Positions 1 through 8,263 of a stretch of DNA of 64,000 bases are shown here, in pieces. How positions within the stretch are numbered: the stretch's first letter is position 1; the number at the start of each line of letters is the position of its first letter. The DNA is taken from assembly GCA_000403335.2 (NCBI GenBank), contig KE159628.1:614241-678240 (forward strand), read 5' to 3'. The stretch comes from Lachnospiraceae bacterium MD335 (GTDB lineage: Bacteria; Bacillota; Clostridia; Lachnospirales; Lachnospiraceae). The notes beneath the pieces are model-generated. The model was not told where the DNA came from and searched no databases. It worked only from the letters and a program-made list of their open reading frames with translations. Both the position numbers and the translations under genes were made by a program.

Positions 1-269
1 TTCCGTCAGTCAGGACCCTGGCGAAGGATTTAAAGGTGAGTGCGCTGACAGTGAAAAAGGCGTACGACCAGCTTGAGGCAGAGGGCTTTATCGTCACGGT
101 GCATGGAAAGGGCAGCTTTGTGACGTGCGCGAATCAGGCGCAGATTTTGGAGGAGAGCAAAAAGGAAGTGGAGGCGGAGTTTGAGGGTGCGATTCGAAAG
201 GCTCGCAGCTGCGGACTGGGAAATGATGACATTCGGGAGATGTTTGAGATTGTTCTTACAGACAGTTAG
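1..269 (+). CDS. GntR-family transcriptional regulator, YtrA type (3' part only)
   Basis: The reading frame is open from base 3, so this is the C-terminal part of a gene that begins before the window; the GTG at 36 is internal. The first visible residues, PSVRTLAKDLKVSALTVKKA, are the recognition helix region of a GntR winged helix, followed by the wing (EGFIVTVHGKGSFV) and a short helical tail of about 45 residues. The short tail instead of a ligand-binding domain places it in the YtrA subfamily, whose members usually repress a neighbouring ABC transporter. The ABC ATPase gene starts 110 bases downstream on the same strand, which fits that role. Regulation of the transporter is inference. 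Confidence 0.85.
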   Translation, partial: PSVRTLAKDLKVSALTVKKAYDQLEAEGFIVTVHGKGSFVTCANQAQILEESKKEVEAEFEGAIRKARSCGLGNDDIREMFEIVLTDS

Positions 270-379
270 TGCTTGTCGGCTATAAATATTGCAGAGGCAG
301 CAAAACACAGACTGCCAAATCTGCGTTTCCTGACAAAAAGAAATAAAATGACAGGTCTTTATAAGAATGGGGGATTATC

Positions 380-1225
380 ATGGTAAAATTGGAAAAAGTA
401 AAAAAACAATATAAAGATTTTAGTTTGGACTGTTCCTTTGAGATACCGACGGGACAGGTGACAGGAATTATCGGAAGAAACGGAGCAGGAAAAACGACGG
501 CGTTTAAGGCAATGCTTGGACTGATAAAAATTGACGGCGGAACGGTGGAGTTGTTTGGGAAAAATATACGTGACCTGACGGTGAAGGACAGGGAACGGAT
601 TGGCGTGGTGCTTGCGGATTCGGGATTTGGCGGGTATCTGACGATAAAGGATTATGTGCCGATGCTTGACGCGATGTATCATGATTTTTCGAAGGAAACA
701 TTCGTGTCGGAGTGTGAGCGCATGGGTTTGCCGCTGAAGAAAAAAATCAAAGAATTTTCGACGGGAATGAAACGCAAGCTGCAAATTCTGACAGCACTGT
801 CACATAATGCGGATTTGCTGGTGCTCGACGAGCCGACGGCGGGACTTGACGTAATCGTGCGCGATGAAATTTTGGAAATGTTACAGGAATATATGAAAAC
901 GGAGGAGCGCAGTATCCTTATCAGTTCCCATATTTCAAGCGACTTGGAGGGGATTTGCGACGACGTATACATGATTGATAAAGGCAGAATTGTCATGCAT
1001 GAGGATACGGATGTGATTTTGGGCAGCTATGGGTTGATTAAAGCGACACGCAGTCAGTTTGAAAAGCTTGACAAGACGTATATTATAGATAGCTTTGAGG
1101 AGCAGTTTGGGTATAACTGCATCACAAATCAGAAGCAGTTTTATGTGGAAAATTACCCTGATGTTGTGGTTGAGAATTGCGGTTTGGATTTGATGATGCG
1201 TATTCAAAACATTAAGAAACACTAA
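380..1225 (+). CDS. ABC transporter ATP-binding protein (YtrB-like)
   Basis: Cytoplasmic ATPase subunit of an ABC-2 type exporter, 281 residues. Walker A is GRNGAGKT near residues 34-41, the signature is the degenerate FSTGMKRK near 129-136, and Walker B is LLVLDEPTAGLD near 147-158, followed by the switch histidine in SSHIS. The ATG at 380 has a GGGGG ribosome site 8 bases upstream. The last 80 residues form a divergent C-terminal extension common in this subfamily. The gene sits between a GntR regulator and a membrane permease (1306-1947), the usual regulator-ATPase-permease order of ytr-like operons that respond to cell-envelope stress. The substrate cannot be told from the sequence. Confidence 0.92.
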   Translation: MVKLEKVKKQYKDFSLDCSFEIPTGQVTGIIGRNGAGKTTAFKAMLGLIKIDGGTVELFGKNIRDLTVKDRERIGVVLADSGFGGYLTIKDYVPMLDAMYHDFSKETFVSECERMGLPLKKKIKEFSTGMKRKLQILTALSHNADLLVLDEPTAGLDVIVRDEILEMLQEYMKTEERSILISSHISSDLEGICDDVYMIDKGRIVMHEDTDVILGSYGLIKATRSQFEKLDKTYIIDSFEEQFGYNCITNQKQFYVENYPDVVVENCGLDLMMRIQNIKKH

Positions 1226-1305
1226 GGCTACAGCCTAAGATTTTCTAAATGTTTATGAGACTTGACAGTTATTGTGGAAAAATATTTTATTTGGAGGTTT
1301 TCGAT

Positions 1306-1947
1306 ATGAAGGGTTTACTGATAAAAGATATAAAGCTGATAAAAACACGCGGAATTTTTATCCTGTTTGTGGTTGCGGCGTATGCAGTGCTGCAATTGGG
1401 TGCAGGAAACATTGAAATGAGTGTCGGACTTACGACATTGATTCTTTCGATTTTTTCGATTACATCAATCACATATGACGAGTACGATAACGGAATGCCG
1501 TTTTTGTTTACGCTGCCGATTACGCGCAGGGAATATGTGCGGGAAAAATATGTTTTTGGATTTGCGCTTGCGACGATAACGTGGGTGGTTATGAGTATAA
1601 TCTGCTTTTCCTTTGAGTACTTTGTGTGGACGGAATCCGTAAATGCTTTGCCGGAAAAACTGGCTTTTACGGTGGCGTATCTGTTGGTGGTTTATTTTAT
1701 GGTGGCATTTGAAATTGCAATGAAATTGAAGTTTGCGGAGCGCAGCGGGCTTGCGACAATGATTATTATGGCAGTTATGGGCGCGCTGATTGTGTTGGTT
1801 TACTCGACGTTTGATTTGGGTACAAAGCTGATAGACACAAAGTTTTTGGAGGTGAAGCTGTTCATCGGAATGGCAGTCGTTTTTGCGGCAATGATTTATG
1901 GGTTTTACCGCTGGTCGGTTCGGATTATGGAGATGCGGGAGTTGTAA
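1306..1947 (+). CDS. ABC-2 type transporter permease
   Basis: Integral membrane partner of the ATPase just upstream, 213 residues with about six hydrophobic segments. The start is set at the ATG at 1306, which has GGAGG eight bases upstream; an in-frame ATG at 1249 would add 19 residues that look non-coding. The N-terminus MKGLLIKDIKLIKTRG is the typical amphipathic opening of ABC2_membrane_5 proteins, followed by a conserved SITYDEYDNGMPFLFTLPIT stretch between TM2 and TM3, where such permeases have a DE..GW....LP motif. It should form the channel with two copies of the ATPase. Cargo is unknown; envelope-stress or peptide export is a guess from family habits. Confidence 0.85.
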   Translation: MKGLLIKDIKLIKTRGIFILFVVAAYAVLQLGAGNIEMSVGLTTLILSIFSITSITYDEYDNGMPFLFTLPITRREYVREKYVFGFALATITWVVMSIICFSFEYFVWTESVNALPEKLAFTVAYLLVVYFMVAFEIAMKLKFAERSGLATMIIMAVMGALIVLVYSTFDLGTKLIDTKFLEVKLFIGMAVVFAAMIYGFYRWSVRIMEMREL

Positions 1948-2030
1948 TTATTATAGTAATTGCCGTTGAGATGGTTTATAATAACTGTAACTTGTTATGA
2001 AGAGACAACTACAACAATGAGGGGATTCGT

Positions 2031-2195
2031 ATGAAAGAAGTTGCCGGTTATTATGATGGTAATTCAGTACAGCTTTTGGAAGCGGTTACGGTTTTCTCCG
2101 CTCCAGTAACAGGTAAAAATTCGTGCCTCCTTATTATTTTTCTGCAAATGTTAAATTGCGTTGCTTGTGGCAACGGGCAGTTTCGCCTACAATAA
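2031..2195 (+). pseudogene. Relic of a short antitoxin-like gene
   Basis: A 54-codon frame with a good ribosome site (AGGGG before the ATG at 2031) begins MKEVAGYYDGNSVQLLEAV, which resembles the first strand of small AbrB/Phd-like antitoxins of Clostridia (pattern of a short beta strand, 'Y-D-G-N', then 'LLE'). After about residue 19 the translation becomes hydrophobic and cysteine-rich and no longer looks like a folded antitoxin. No toxin gene follows; an unrelated XRE regulator starts at 2224. I read it as a 3'-truncated or frameshifted remnant. It could be a real short peptide; the match is by eye. Confidence 0.35.
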
Positions 2196-2223
2196 GGGAG
2201 AAATCGAAAGGAGGCTATCACGA

Positions 2224-2733
2224 ATGCTCAACGAAAATATTAAAACAATCAGAAAATCAAAGGGACTTTCACAACAAGAGCTTGCTGTCAAGCTGAATGT
2301 TGTGCGGCAGACTGTTTCGAAATGGGAACAAGGACTGTCAGTTCCCGACTCTGATATGTTAATTTCCTTATCGGAAGCGCTTGAAACACCCGTAAGTACG
2401 CTGTTGGGAGAAACTGTTGTCAAAACGGAAGATGATACGTTAAAAGCCATTTCAGAAAAACTGGAGGTGATAAACCTGCAACTGGCACAAAGGAAAACCA
2501 CGAGAAGAAAAATGATTCAGTGGTCGCTTATTTCATTATGCGCAATCATAGTAATTTTTTTTGTAATCTTACTGAAGTTAGAAAGCCCTTACTTGGGGTG
2601 GAATTATAGTGATCCCGAAACCGCTGTCCTTGGAGTGGCATTTCACTCATTGGAATGGCTGTTTGTCAGAATAGCGCCGATTATCCTTGTTGGTGCAATC
2701 ATTGGAATTTTCTTAACATGGAAGAAAGAATAA
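2224..2733 (+). CDS. XRE-family regulator with C-terminal membrane anchor
   Basis: 169 residues. An N-terminal helix-turn-helix of the XRE type covers residues 1-65 (IRKSKGLSQQELAVKL, then RQTVSKWEQG), followed by a coiled region to about 95 and two hydrophobic segments near 99-120 and 145-166. The start at 2224 is chosen because AAGGAGG lies 10 bases upstream; an in-frame ATG at 2161 would add 21 residues within a relic region. Membrane-tethered XRE proteins are frequent in Clostridia, often next to small transporters or bacteriocin genes. The neighbours here are decayed, so the target is not evident. Confidence 0.85.
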   Translation: MLNENIKTIRKSKGLSQQELAVKLNVVRQTVSKWEQGLSVPDSDMLISLSEALETPVSTLLGETVVKTEDDTLKAISEKLEVINLQLAQRKTTRRKMIQWSLISLCAIIVIFFVILLKLESPYLGWNYSDPETAVLGVAFHSLEWLFVRIAPIILVGAIIGIFLTWKKE

Positions 2734-2746
2734 AATAATCATACTT

Positions 2747-3031
2747 TTGGGGAACAGTTCGGACTTATATTATATCTTGAATGAGTTATATGATTTATGT
2801 GAATGGATAATCATGTGGTACGGGGAAGAATTTGACAATTTTATCAGGCGTTGGAGGCGTTTGCGTGCGGAGCAGAGCGTGTTTTGGAACAGGTTTATCT
2901 GCTGGAATTGGGACTTACGGAAAATGGTTTTTTACCGAGCGTGCTAAGCCTCAGCCGGTGATTGACTGCAGGAAAATGCACGGGATTTTCGTGGACGCTT
3001 TGCGCAACGGCGCGGAAGGAGAGCAGCATTG
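2747..3031 (+). pseudogene. Decayed coding region, origin not recognised
   Basis: All three forward frames carry protein-like stretches that do not join. One frame opens with LYDLCEWIIMWYGEEFDNF, a second continues with a helical stretch QALEAFACGAERVLEQV from about 2839, and a third ends in PQPVIDCRKMHGIFVDALRN just before 3031. This is what a gene with one or two small indels looks like. No ribosome site of good quality is present. I do not recognise the family. It could also be non-coding sequence with chance open frames. Confidence 0.3.
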
Positions 3032-3051
3032 AATCAAAAAGGTCATTATGC

Positions 3052-3483
3052 ATGGGACTGCATCGGGGAATTGGCTGGGAAGCGGTTGTTGAATATGGAC
3101 GAAAAAGCGGCAGTGTTGTCATTTTTTTTGGGTCGGTCATTTATATCGCGACCGCATTGTTCTTTTATCTTGTAAAGGAAATATGGGTATACGACAGGTG
3201 GAAGACGCAGGAAAAAGAGGTTATGAAAAAAGACGTGTACCGCGTGCCTGTCACGATTGGGGAAACCTTTCGGGCAGGCGGTAAAAAGAAACACTGCTAT
3301 GCAACGCTCAAATATACGCAGGACGAGAACTTTCTTGATACCTATCAAATTACGGAACATTTATATAATCATGTAAATGAGACAACGCCATATTGTTGCT
3401 ATTATGAAGGAAAACCCGAAAAGTACAATGCGGGAAAGTATAAATTGTTTTTTATTTCTGCGGGCAACGAATTAGAAGAATAA
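3052..3483 (+). CDS. Hypothetical single-pass membrane protein
   Basis: 143 residues if started at the ATG at 3052; the frame is open to 2962, but that part overlaps the decayed region. One clear membrane segment near residues 19-43 (VVIFFGSVIYIATALFFYLV) is followed by a soluble domain of about 100 residues with alternating charge and several Cys (TPYCCYYEGKPEKYNAGKYK). With the short N-terminus inside, the soluble domain would face outside. The ribosome site is weak (AAAAGG about 11 bases upstream). No family recognised. A hairpin with a short T run follows at 3564. Confidence 0.55.
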   Translation: MGLHRGIGWEAVVEYGRKSGSVVIFFGSVIYIATALFFYLVKEIWVYDRWKTQEKEVMKKDVYRVPVTIGETFRAGGKKKHCYATLKYTQDENFLDTYQITEHLYNHVNETTPYCCYYEGKPEKYNAGKYKLFFISAGNELEE

Positions 3484-3563
3484 ATTACTACGGACTTTGC
3501 AGTAAATGTGAAGACCTGTCTGAACAGGAACAAATGCTGTGCCTTATGGCAGCAGGACGTTTT

Positions 3564-3588
3564 CGCAGGGGCTTTCATCACCCCTGCG
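3564..3588 (+). terminator. Hairpin between convergent genes, probable terminator
   Basis: CGCAGGGG at 3564-3571 pairs perfectly with CCCCTGCG at 3581-3588 across a 9-base loop, and four T follow on the plus strand. It lies after the plus-strand gene ending at 3483, and its right arm overlaps the last codons of the minus-strand permease gene. On the minus strand the hairpin is followed by A residues, so it should work mainly for the plus strand. Confidence 0.6.
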
Positions 3589-5128
3589 TTTTCACATCAT
3601 TATGCTTAATATAGACCACACTCAGCAAATAAAACAGCAGTATAAAAATAACCGAAGAAGTCAAAAACAGTTCATAATTCAACGCCCTGTTCGGATTGTT
3701 CGCGCGCAGTCCAATACTCAGCAGACCGTAAGGCAATGCATACGCGAACCCTTTTGCAGTGACAACCAGCCCCGCGACGCCGCCGACCAGCCCCAACCCG
3801 ATTGGAATGGCGAAGCTTCGGATGATAAGCGACAAAAATAACTGTACCGCACAGACCGAAACACTGCCGATAAATCCAAAAAGCATCCAGTCTGCAAGCT
3901 CAATGGGAACCGGTGCGGTAAGGCCTGCACACCGTCCGCAGACGATAAACAGAATGCCAAGCCACAGCATGGTAAACAACGAAACAACTGCACAGACCGC
4001 GAGCTTGTTCCACACAATCCGATATGCGGAGGAATGCGTCAAAATCATGTTCCAATTCGAGCCGTTATGCTCCAAACGCCACAGATAACTTGCGTAAACG
4101 CCAAGCAAAGGCGGCATGAAAATATAGCAGAGAAACAGCGAAACCTGCGTCCACAGCGAGTACCAACCACTCGTTAAAATCTCAAGGTTGTTCAGAAAAT
4201 TCGCCGTCCCAATCAATGCGGAAATCAGCGGAAGAACGAGGAACGCAATCCATATCGGAGTGCGTTTTATCTTCATCAGTTCCGTTGGCAGGAGCGGAAT
4301 GCGCACAGGCTTTTGCGATACCAAAACCGCATTTCGTTTGCCGAAAATACCCTGAAAATGATAGCCGTCCGTGTCCATGTTTTTGAACAATAGCCATCCG
4401 CCGACTGTCAGAACAATAAACCACACCGCGATAAACCATACTGCACCGTTATCCTGCCGCATATAATAAAATCCGACAAGCTTTCGCGTTTCCGCATTCC
4501 AGTCCATGCCTACAAACATCGCCGCGCCGTAGTGTCCCCACGGTATAATACACCGCAAAATCGGGCACTGCGGAAGAAACATCAGAAACAGTCCCGCCAT
4601 ACTTCCGCAAAGCCCCACGCAGAGCGCAACCGCCTGATTTGAGAACACTATGGAGATAATCATTTGAAGCAGATACAAATTGAAGCTGATGACAAGCGTC
4701 TGCACAAAAAACAAGCCAAGAGACCACCAATCGGGTGTCCCTGCAAATCCAAACAGCGTTCCGAGCACGAGAAATCCGAACACTTCCGCAAGGGAAAAGA
4801 GCAAAACGGCGCAAAAACCGTATAGTGTTTTTGCAAGAAACAGCGCGCGCCTGCTTTGCATGGTCTCAAGCTGTTTCCACATATTACCTTTATGCTCCAT
4901 ATCAATTATCCTGCTTGCAAGTACTGCAATTGCTGTCGGAATCAAAATTGCGTTGAGCAGCGGTGTATAGTAAAGCACATCCATCCAACCGTATTGGATA
5001 TGGCTGTTACCGTTGCTGCCTGTGTAGGAGTGCCCAAGCCATATCATAAGGAAGAAAAACAGTGCGGTGGGAACAAGCCAAATGCCGCGCCGTTTTGTTT
5101 TTCGCAATTCTATTGATAAATAATTCAC
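3578..5128 (-). CDS. ABC exporter permease, two lantibiotic-type permease halves fused
   Basis: 516 residues, about twice the usual 240-250 of LanE/LanG or BcrB-type permeases. Two similar halves can be seen: the first starts YLSIELRKTKRRGIWLV, the second starts at about residue 278 with LLPTELMKIKRTPIWIAFLV; each has about six membrane segments and the same W...HNGSNWN-like motif (HKGNMWKQLETM in half one, HNGSNWNMILTH in half two). The start ATG overlaps the stop of the upstream ATPase gene by four bases, so translation is coupled. The pair would form a complete exporter or immunity pump for antimicrobial peptides. The fusion is read directly from the sequence; the substrate class is inferred from the family. 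Confidence 0.88.
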   Translation of the reverse strand: MNYLSIELRKTKRRGIWLVPTALFFFLMIWLGHSYTGSNGNSHIQYGWMDVLYYTPLLNAILIPTAIAVLASRIIDMEHKGNMWKQLETMQSRRALFLAKTLYGFCAVLLFSLAEVFGFLVLGTLFGFAGTPDWWSLGLFFVQTLVISFNLYLLQMIISIVFSNQAVALCVGLCGSMAGLFLMFLPQCPILRCIIPWGHYGAAMFVGMDWNAETRKLVGFYYMRQDNGAVWFIAVWFIVLTVGGWLLFKNMDTDGYHFQGIFGKRNAVLVSQKPVRIPLLPTELMKIKRTPIWIAFLVLPLISALIGTANFLNNLEILTSGWYSLWTQVSLFLCYIFMPPLLGVYASYLWRLEHNGSNWNMILTHSSAYRIVWNKLAVCAVVSLFTMLWLGILFIVCGRCAGLTAPVPIELADWMLFGFIGSVSVCAVQLFLSLIIRSFAIPIGLGLVGGVAGLVVTAKGFAYALPYGLLSIGLRANNPNRALNYELFLTSSVIFILLFYLLSVVYIKHNDVKTQG

Positions 5129-5847
5129 AGACTTTCACCGCCTTCCGTCAGTTTTAGAAAGACTTCCTCAAGCTCGTCGCCCTGTGCCTCAAGCGTCGCC
5201 ATTGTCCCCTGAAAAACAAGCTTTCCGTGATGAATAATGCCGACCATGTCCGCCATCTGCTCCACTTCGCTCAAAAGGTGGCTGGATACGATGATCGTCA
5301 TTTGGTGCGTCGTTGGAAGGTCCTTGATAAATTCGCGCATTTCCCGTATGCCTGCAGGGTCCAGTCCGTTTGTCGGTTCGTCCAAAATCAGCACGCGTGG
5401 GTTGCCAAGCAATGCCATTGCAATTCCGAGCCGCTGTTTCATGCCGAGCGAGTATTGCTTGACCTTTTTGTCTTTCTGCTCATAAAGGCGTACGGTGTTC
5501 AGCGCTTTTTCAATTTCCGCGGCGGGAACTTTTTTGAGTTTTGCAATAATCTGAAGGTTTTCCAGTCCCGTCAGATGCCCGTAATAACTTGGATTTTCAA
5601 TCAGGCTCCCCGTGTGAGCAAGAATGGACAGGCGGTTTTGCTCCGTCATTTTCTGCCCGAAAAAAGTGATTATGCCGTTTGTCGGCTTAAGCAGCCCGAG
5701 CAGCAGTTTTAATGTCGTCGTTTTGCCCGCGCCGTTCGGACCAAGAAAGCCGTAGACGCAGCCCTCGGGAATTGCCAGGTCAAGATCGCTGACGCGCATA
5801 GCTGCGCCGCTGCCTTTAGTAAGGTTTTTCGTTTCAATAATGTTCAT
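5125..5847 (-). CDS. ABC transporter ATP-binding protein, lantibiotic/bacitracin type
   Basis: 240 residues counted from the ATG at 5847, which has AGGAAGG about 10 bases upstream; the longer frame to 5898 adds 17 residues without a ribosome site. Walker A is GPNGAGKT, the signature is YSLGMKQRL, Walker B is VLILDEPTNGLD and the H-switch is in SSHLL. It resembles LanF/BcrA ATPases that energise removal of antimicrobial peptides from the membrane. The gene is first in a two-gene operon with the fused permease, and is divergent from a two-component system (6055-8071), the usual arrangement for peptide-sensing detoxification modules. Confidence 0.92.
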   Translation of the reverse strand: MNIIETKNLTKGSGAAMRVSDLDLAIPEGCVYGFLGPNGAGKTTTLKLLLGLLKPTNGIITFFGQKMTEQNRLSILAHTGSLIENPSYYGHLTGLENLQIIAKLKKVPAAEIEKALNTVRLYEQKDKKVKQYSLGMKQRLGIAMALLGNPRVLILDEPTNGLDPAGIREMREFIKDLPTTHQMTIIVSSHLLSEVEQMADMVGIIHHGKLVFQGTMATLEAQGDELEEVFLKLTEGGESL

Positions 5848-5937
5848 GGTGGTTTCGTCCTTCCTGTTAGAATAACAGCAAATTTTGATTGCTTTCAACA
5901 GAAATCATAAAACCGTTATATTAAAAGAACATGAATG

Positions 5938-5985
5938 TTACCTTATAATTACCTTAATTTTGGCAAAAATAAATGCGAATGCCAA
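5938..5985. promoter_or_regulatory. Direct repeats in the divergent control region of exporter and two-component genes
   Basis: TTACCTTA occurs twice, at 5938-5945 and 5949-5956, exactly 11 bases apart, the one-helical-turn spacing of sites bound by OmpR-family dimers. Read on the minus strand, the repeats lie upstream of an AT-rich TAATAT/TATAAC -10-like element (about 5914-5922) in front of the ATPase gene. An inverted TTGGCA (5960-5965)/TGCCAA (5980-5985) pair follows, then a TATAAT at 5996-6001 that may serve the regulator operon. Binding by the 6055 regulator is inference. Confidence 0.5.
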
Positions 5986-6054
5986 TAATCCGTATTATAA
6001 TGAATACAAACCAATATAAATGCAAATTGAACAACAGAAGGAAGGTGTGGAAAC

Positions 6055-6753
6055 ATGACACTATATGACAGCAAAATACTTTTGGTCGACGACGAGGCGC
6101 CGCTTTTGAAAATGTTAAAAGACCTGCTTAAAAACGACGGTTTTTGGCATGTGGACACAGCGGCAGACAGTGCGCAGGCAATAGCGCGAATTGAAAAAAA
6201 CGAATACCATCTGCTGATTTTGGATGTCATGCTACCCGATGGCGACGGCTTTCAACTGTTTGAAAAAATGAAGAAAATAAAAGGAAATGACATCTGTGTC
6301 ATATTTCTCTCGGCGCGCGATGAAGACAGGGCAAGGCTGCGTGGTTTGGGACTTGGCGCGGACGATTACGTGACCAAGCCGTTTCTTCCCGAAGAACTGC
6401 TGCTCAGGATTAAATCCGTCTTAAAACGCACTTATCATATCGATGCCGAAAACGCGGCGGACAAAATCGGAAAAGCCACCGTCGATTGGAATGCAGGCAC
6501 AATCAATGTGGGAGAGGAAAGTTATGCACTCACGGCAAAAGAGTACGTACTTTTGAAAAAACTATGCGAAAATAAAGGGCGCATTTTGTCCATTAACACG
6601 CTCTGCGATACGCTTTGGCCCGACGGCAGCTATGGTTATGAAAATTCCCTGATGGTGCATATCAGACATCTGCGCGAGAAAATTGAGGAAAATCCGTCCA
6701 AACCCACGCATCTGCTCAATATCAGGGGTTTAGGATACAAGCTGAAGGATTAA
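6055..6753 (+). CDS. OmpR-family response regulator
   Basis: 232 residues. Receiver domain 1-120 with the acidic pocket VDDE near 11-14, the phosphate-accepting Asp57 in LILDVMLPDGDGF, and the conserved lysine in VTKPF. A winged-helix output domain follows from about 130 to 232 (LTAKEYVLLKKL, NSLMVHIRHLREKIE, IRGLGYKL). GAAGGAAGG precedes the ATG at 6055. The histidine kinase gene starts 13 bases after the stop. With the divergent exporter and the 11-base-spaced repeats between, the simplest reading is that it activates the exporter when a membrane-active peptide is sensed. Confidence 0.95.
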   Translation: MTLYDSKILLVDDEAPLLKMLKDLLKNDGFWHVDTAADSAQAIARIEKNEYHLLILDVMLPDGDGFQLFEKMKKIKGNDICVIFLSARDEDRARLRGLGLGADDYVTKPFLPEELLLRIKSVLKRTYHIDAENAADKIGKATVDWNAGTINVGEESYALTAKEYVLLKKLCENKGRILSINTLCDTLWPDGSYGYENSLMVHIRHLREKIEENPSKPTHLLNIRGLGYKLKD

Positions 6754-6766
6754 AAGCGAAAGGTGC

Positions 6767-8071
6767 ATGGTTAAAAACGTGAAAAAACTCGAAAGCAATA
6801 TTTACAATATTATAAAATACATTGTACTGACAATTGCAACGCTGTTTTTCCTGTTTTGGGCGGACATTTTTGTACTTGCATATATACAGGCAAAAGACAG
6901 TATAGCAAATGTATATGTTGAATATGTTGCAAGCGGTCTTGAAAAAAATACGGATGAAAACGGAATAAACCATTATGATTTGACGCAGGAACACAAGGAT
7001 TATGTGGATGCGCATAACGGATTTGTGTTTTTGCTGGACAACGACGGTACTGTGCTGTGGGAGTATTGTATGCCAAAGGAGCTGCCGCGGCAGTACACAA
7101 TAGCAGACGCGGTGAAATTTTCGCGGTATTATCTGCAGGATTATCCCGTCTACACGCATATCACGGATAACGGAATTGTAGTCTTCGGGACGGAAAAAGG
7201 AAAGACATGGAAATACACATTGACCTATCAGGGAGCAACCGTTGTAACATATATTTACGCTTTGCCAAGCATGTTAATTGTAAATATAGCGGTACTAATT
7301 GCCACCCTGGTTGTTACGGTAAAACAGGATCACCGCAGGCGTGAAAAGGAGCGCACGACATGGATTGCCGGCGTGTCACACGACATCCGCACACCACTGT
7401 CCTTGGTGATAGGTTACGCCGACGAAATTTTGCATATTGCACAGGACGCCGACAAAACCATGATGCAGGAAAATATGACACATGTGTCAGAAAATGAAGG
7501 CGGCATTTTTCGCCGTGCACAGGCGATAGAGGAACAGGCGGTGCGCATTAAAAATTTAGTCACCAACCTGAATACAGAAAATAAGCTTACTTATGGAATG
7601 GGAAGCTGGAAAAAGGAACCGGTTTTGCTGCCCGCAGTTATCCGTGATACAATCTGCGAAATCGTAAATAGGAATATTGATGATGAATATGACATTTGTG
7701 TTAGTATATCCGAAGAACTGGAGCAGCTGTCCGTCAAAGGCGATAAGGAGCTGATAAAACGGATGATTGAAAATTTAGTGAACAATTCCATTATTCACAA
7801 TCCTCAGGGCTGCAAAATTGCGGTATCCCTTACGAAAAAGCAGTCTCCCACGTTTAGGAAATACATATTGGAATTGTCCGACAACGGCTGCGGCGCAAGC
7901 GGGGAACAGCTGAGGCGTTTTAATGCAAAGATAAAATCAAACAAACTTCCTGAGCACGGACTCGGTATCCGCCTTGTGCGGCAGATTGCGGCGTTTCATC
8001 ATTGGCGCGTGCGATTCGACAAGGGAGAGAGCGGGGGATTTTGCTGTAGGATTATAATACCGAAACGGTAA
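6767..8071 (+). CDS. Sensor histidine kinase
   Basis: 434 residues, membrane bound. A first membrane segment lies at about 15-38, an extracytoplasmic domain of about 120 residues follows, then a second segment near 165-185. The H-box WIAGVSHDIRTPLS gives the phosphorylated His205; the N-box is ENLVNNSIIHNP, and the ATP lid glycines are LSDNGCGAS and HGLGIRLVRQIA. It forms an operon with the regulator ending at 6753. The sensor domain is larger than in BceS-type kinases, which have almost none, and closer to the LanK/VncS size. Its ligand is unknown. Confidence 0.93.
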   Translation: MVKNVKKLESNIYNIIKYIVLTIATLFFLFWADIFVLAYIQAKDSIANVYVEYVASGLEKNTDENGINHYDLTQEHKDYVDAHNGFVFLLDNDGTVLWEYCMPKELPRQYTIADAVKFSRYYLQDYPVYTHITDNGIVVFGTEKGKTWKYTLTYQGATVVTYIYALPSMLIVNIAVLIATLVVTVKQDHRRREKERTTWIAGVSHDIRTPLSLVIGYADEILHIAQDADKTMMQENMTHVSENEGGIFRRAQAIEEQAVRIKNLVTNLNTENKLTYGMGSWKKEPVLLPAVIRDTICEIVNRNIDDEYDICVSISEELEQLSVKGDKELIKRMIENLVNNSIIHNPQGCKIAVSLTKKQSPTFRKYILELSDNGCGASGEQLRRFNAKIKSNKLPEHGLGIRLVRQIAAFHHWRVRFDKGESGGFCCRIIIPKR

Positions 8072-8167
8072 GAATATTGGCTTGTGGATTTTAGGATAAT
8101 CTTAATATAAGAAGATACGGCTCAAAAAGGTTTAAAAACAATCATAGTAATTGTATAAATCCTATGC

Positions 8168-8239
8168 TATACTAAATTTAAAAGAATAAAATTTACCGTG
8201 AAACGAATACAGTCTGTCTGCACGTTTTACGGTATTTTT
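8168..8239 (+). promoter_or_regulatory. Promoter and terminator-like hairpin in the leader of the LytTR regulator
   Basis: A TATACT -10 element sits at 8168-8173 with a poor -35. The leader then contains a 12-bp stem, arms 8194-8205 and 8223-8234 with one G-T pair, a 17-base loop and five T (8235-8239). The gene's ribosome site AAAGGAG follows at 8247 and its ATG at 8264. The hairpin could end read-through from the kinase gene or attenuate the regulator gene. Confidence 0.5.
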
Positions 8240-8263
8240 GTGGGAAAAAAGGAGTAAGTACAT

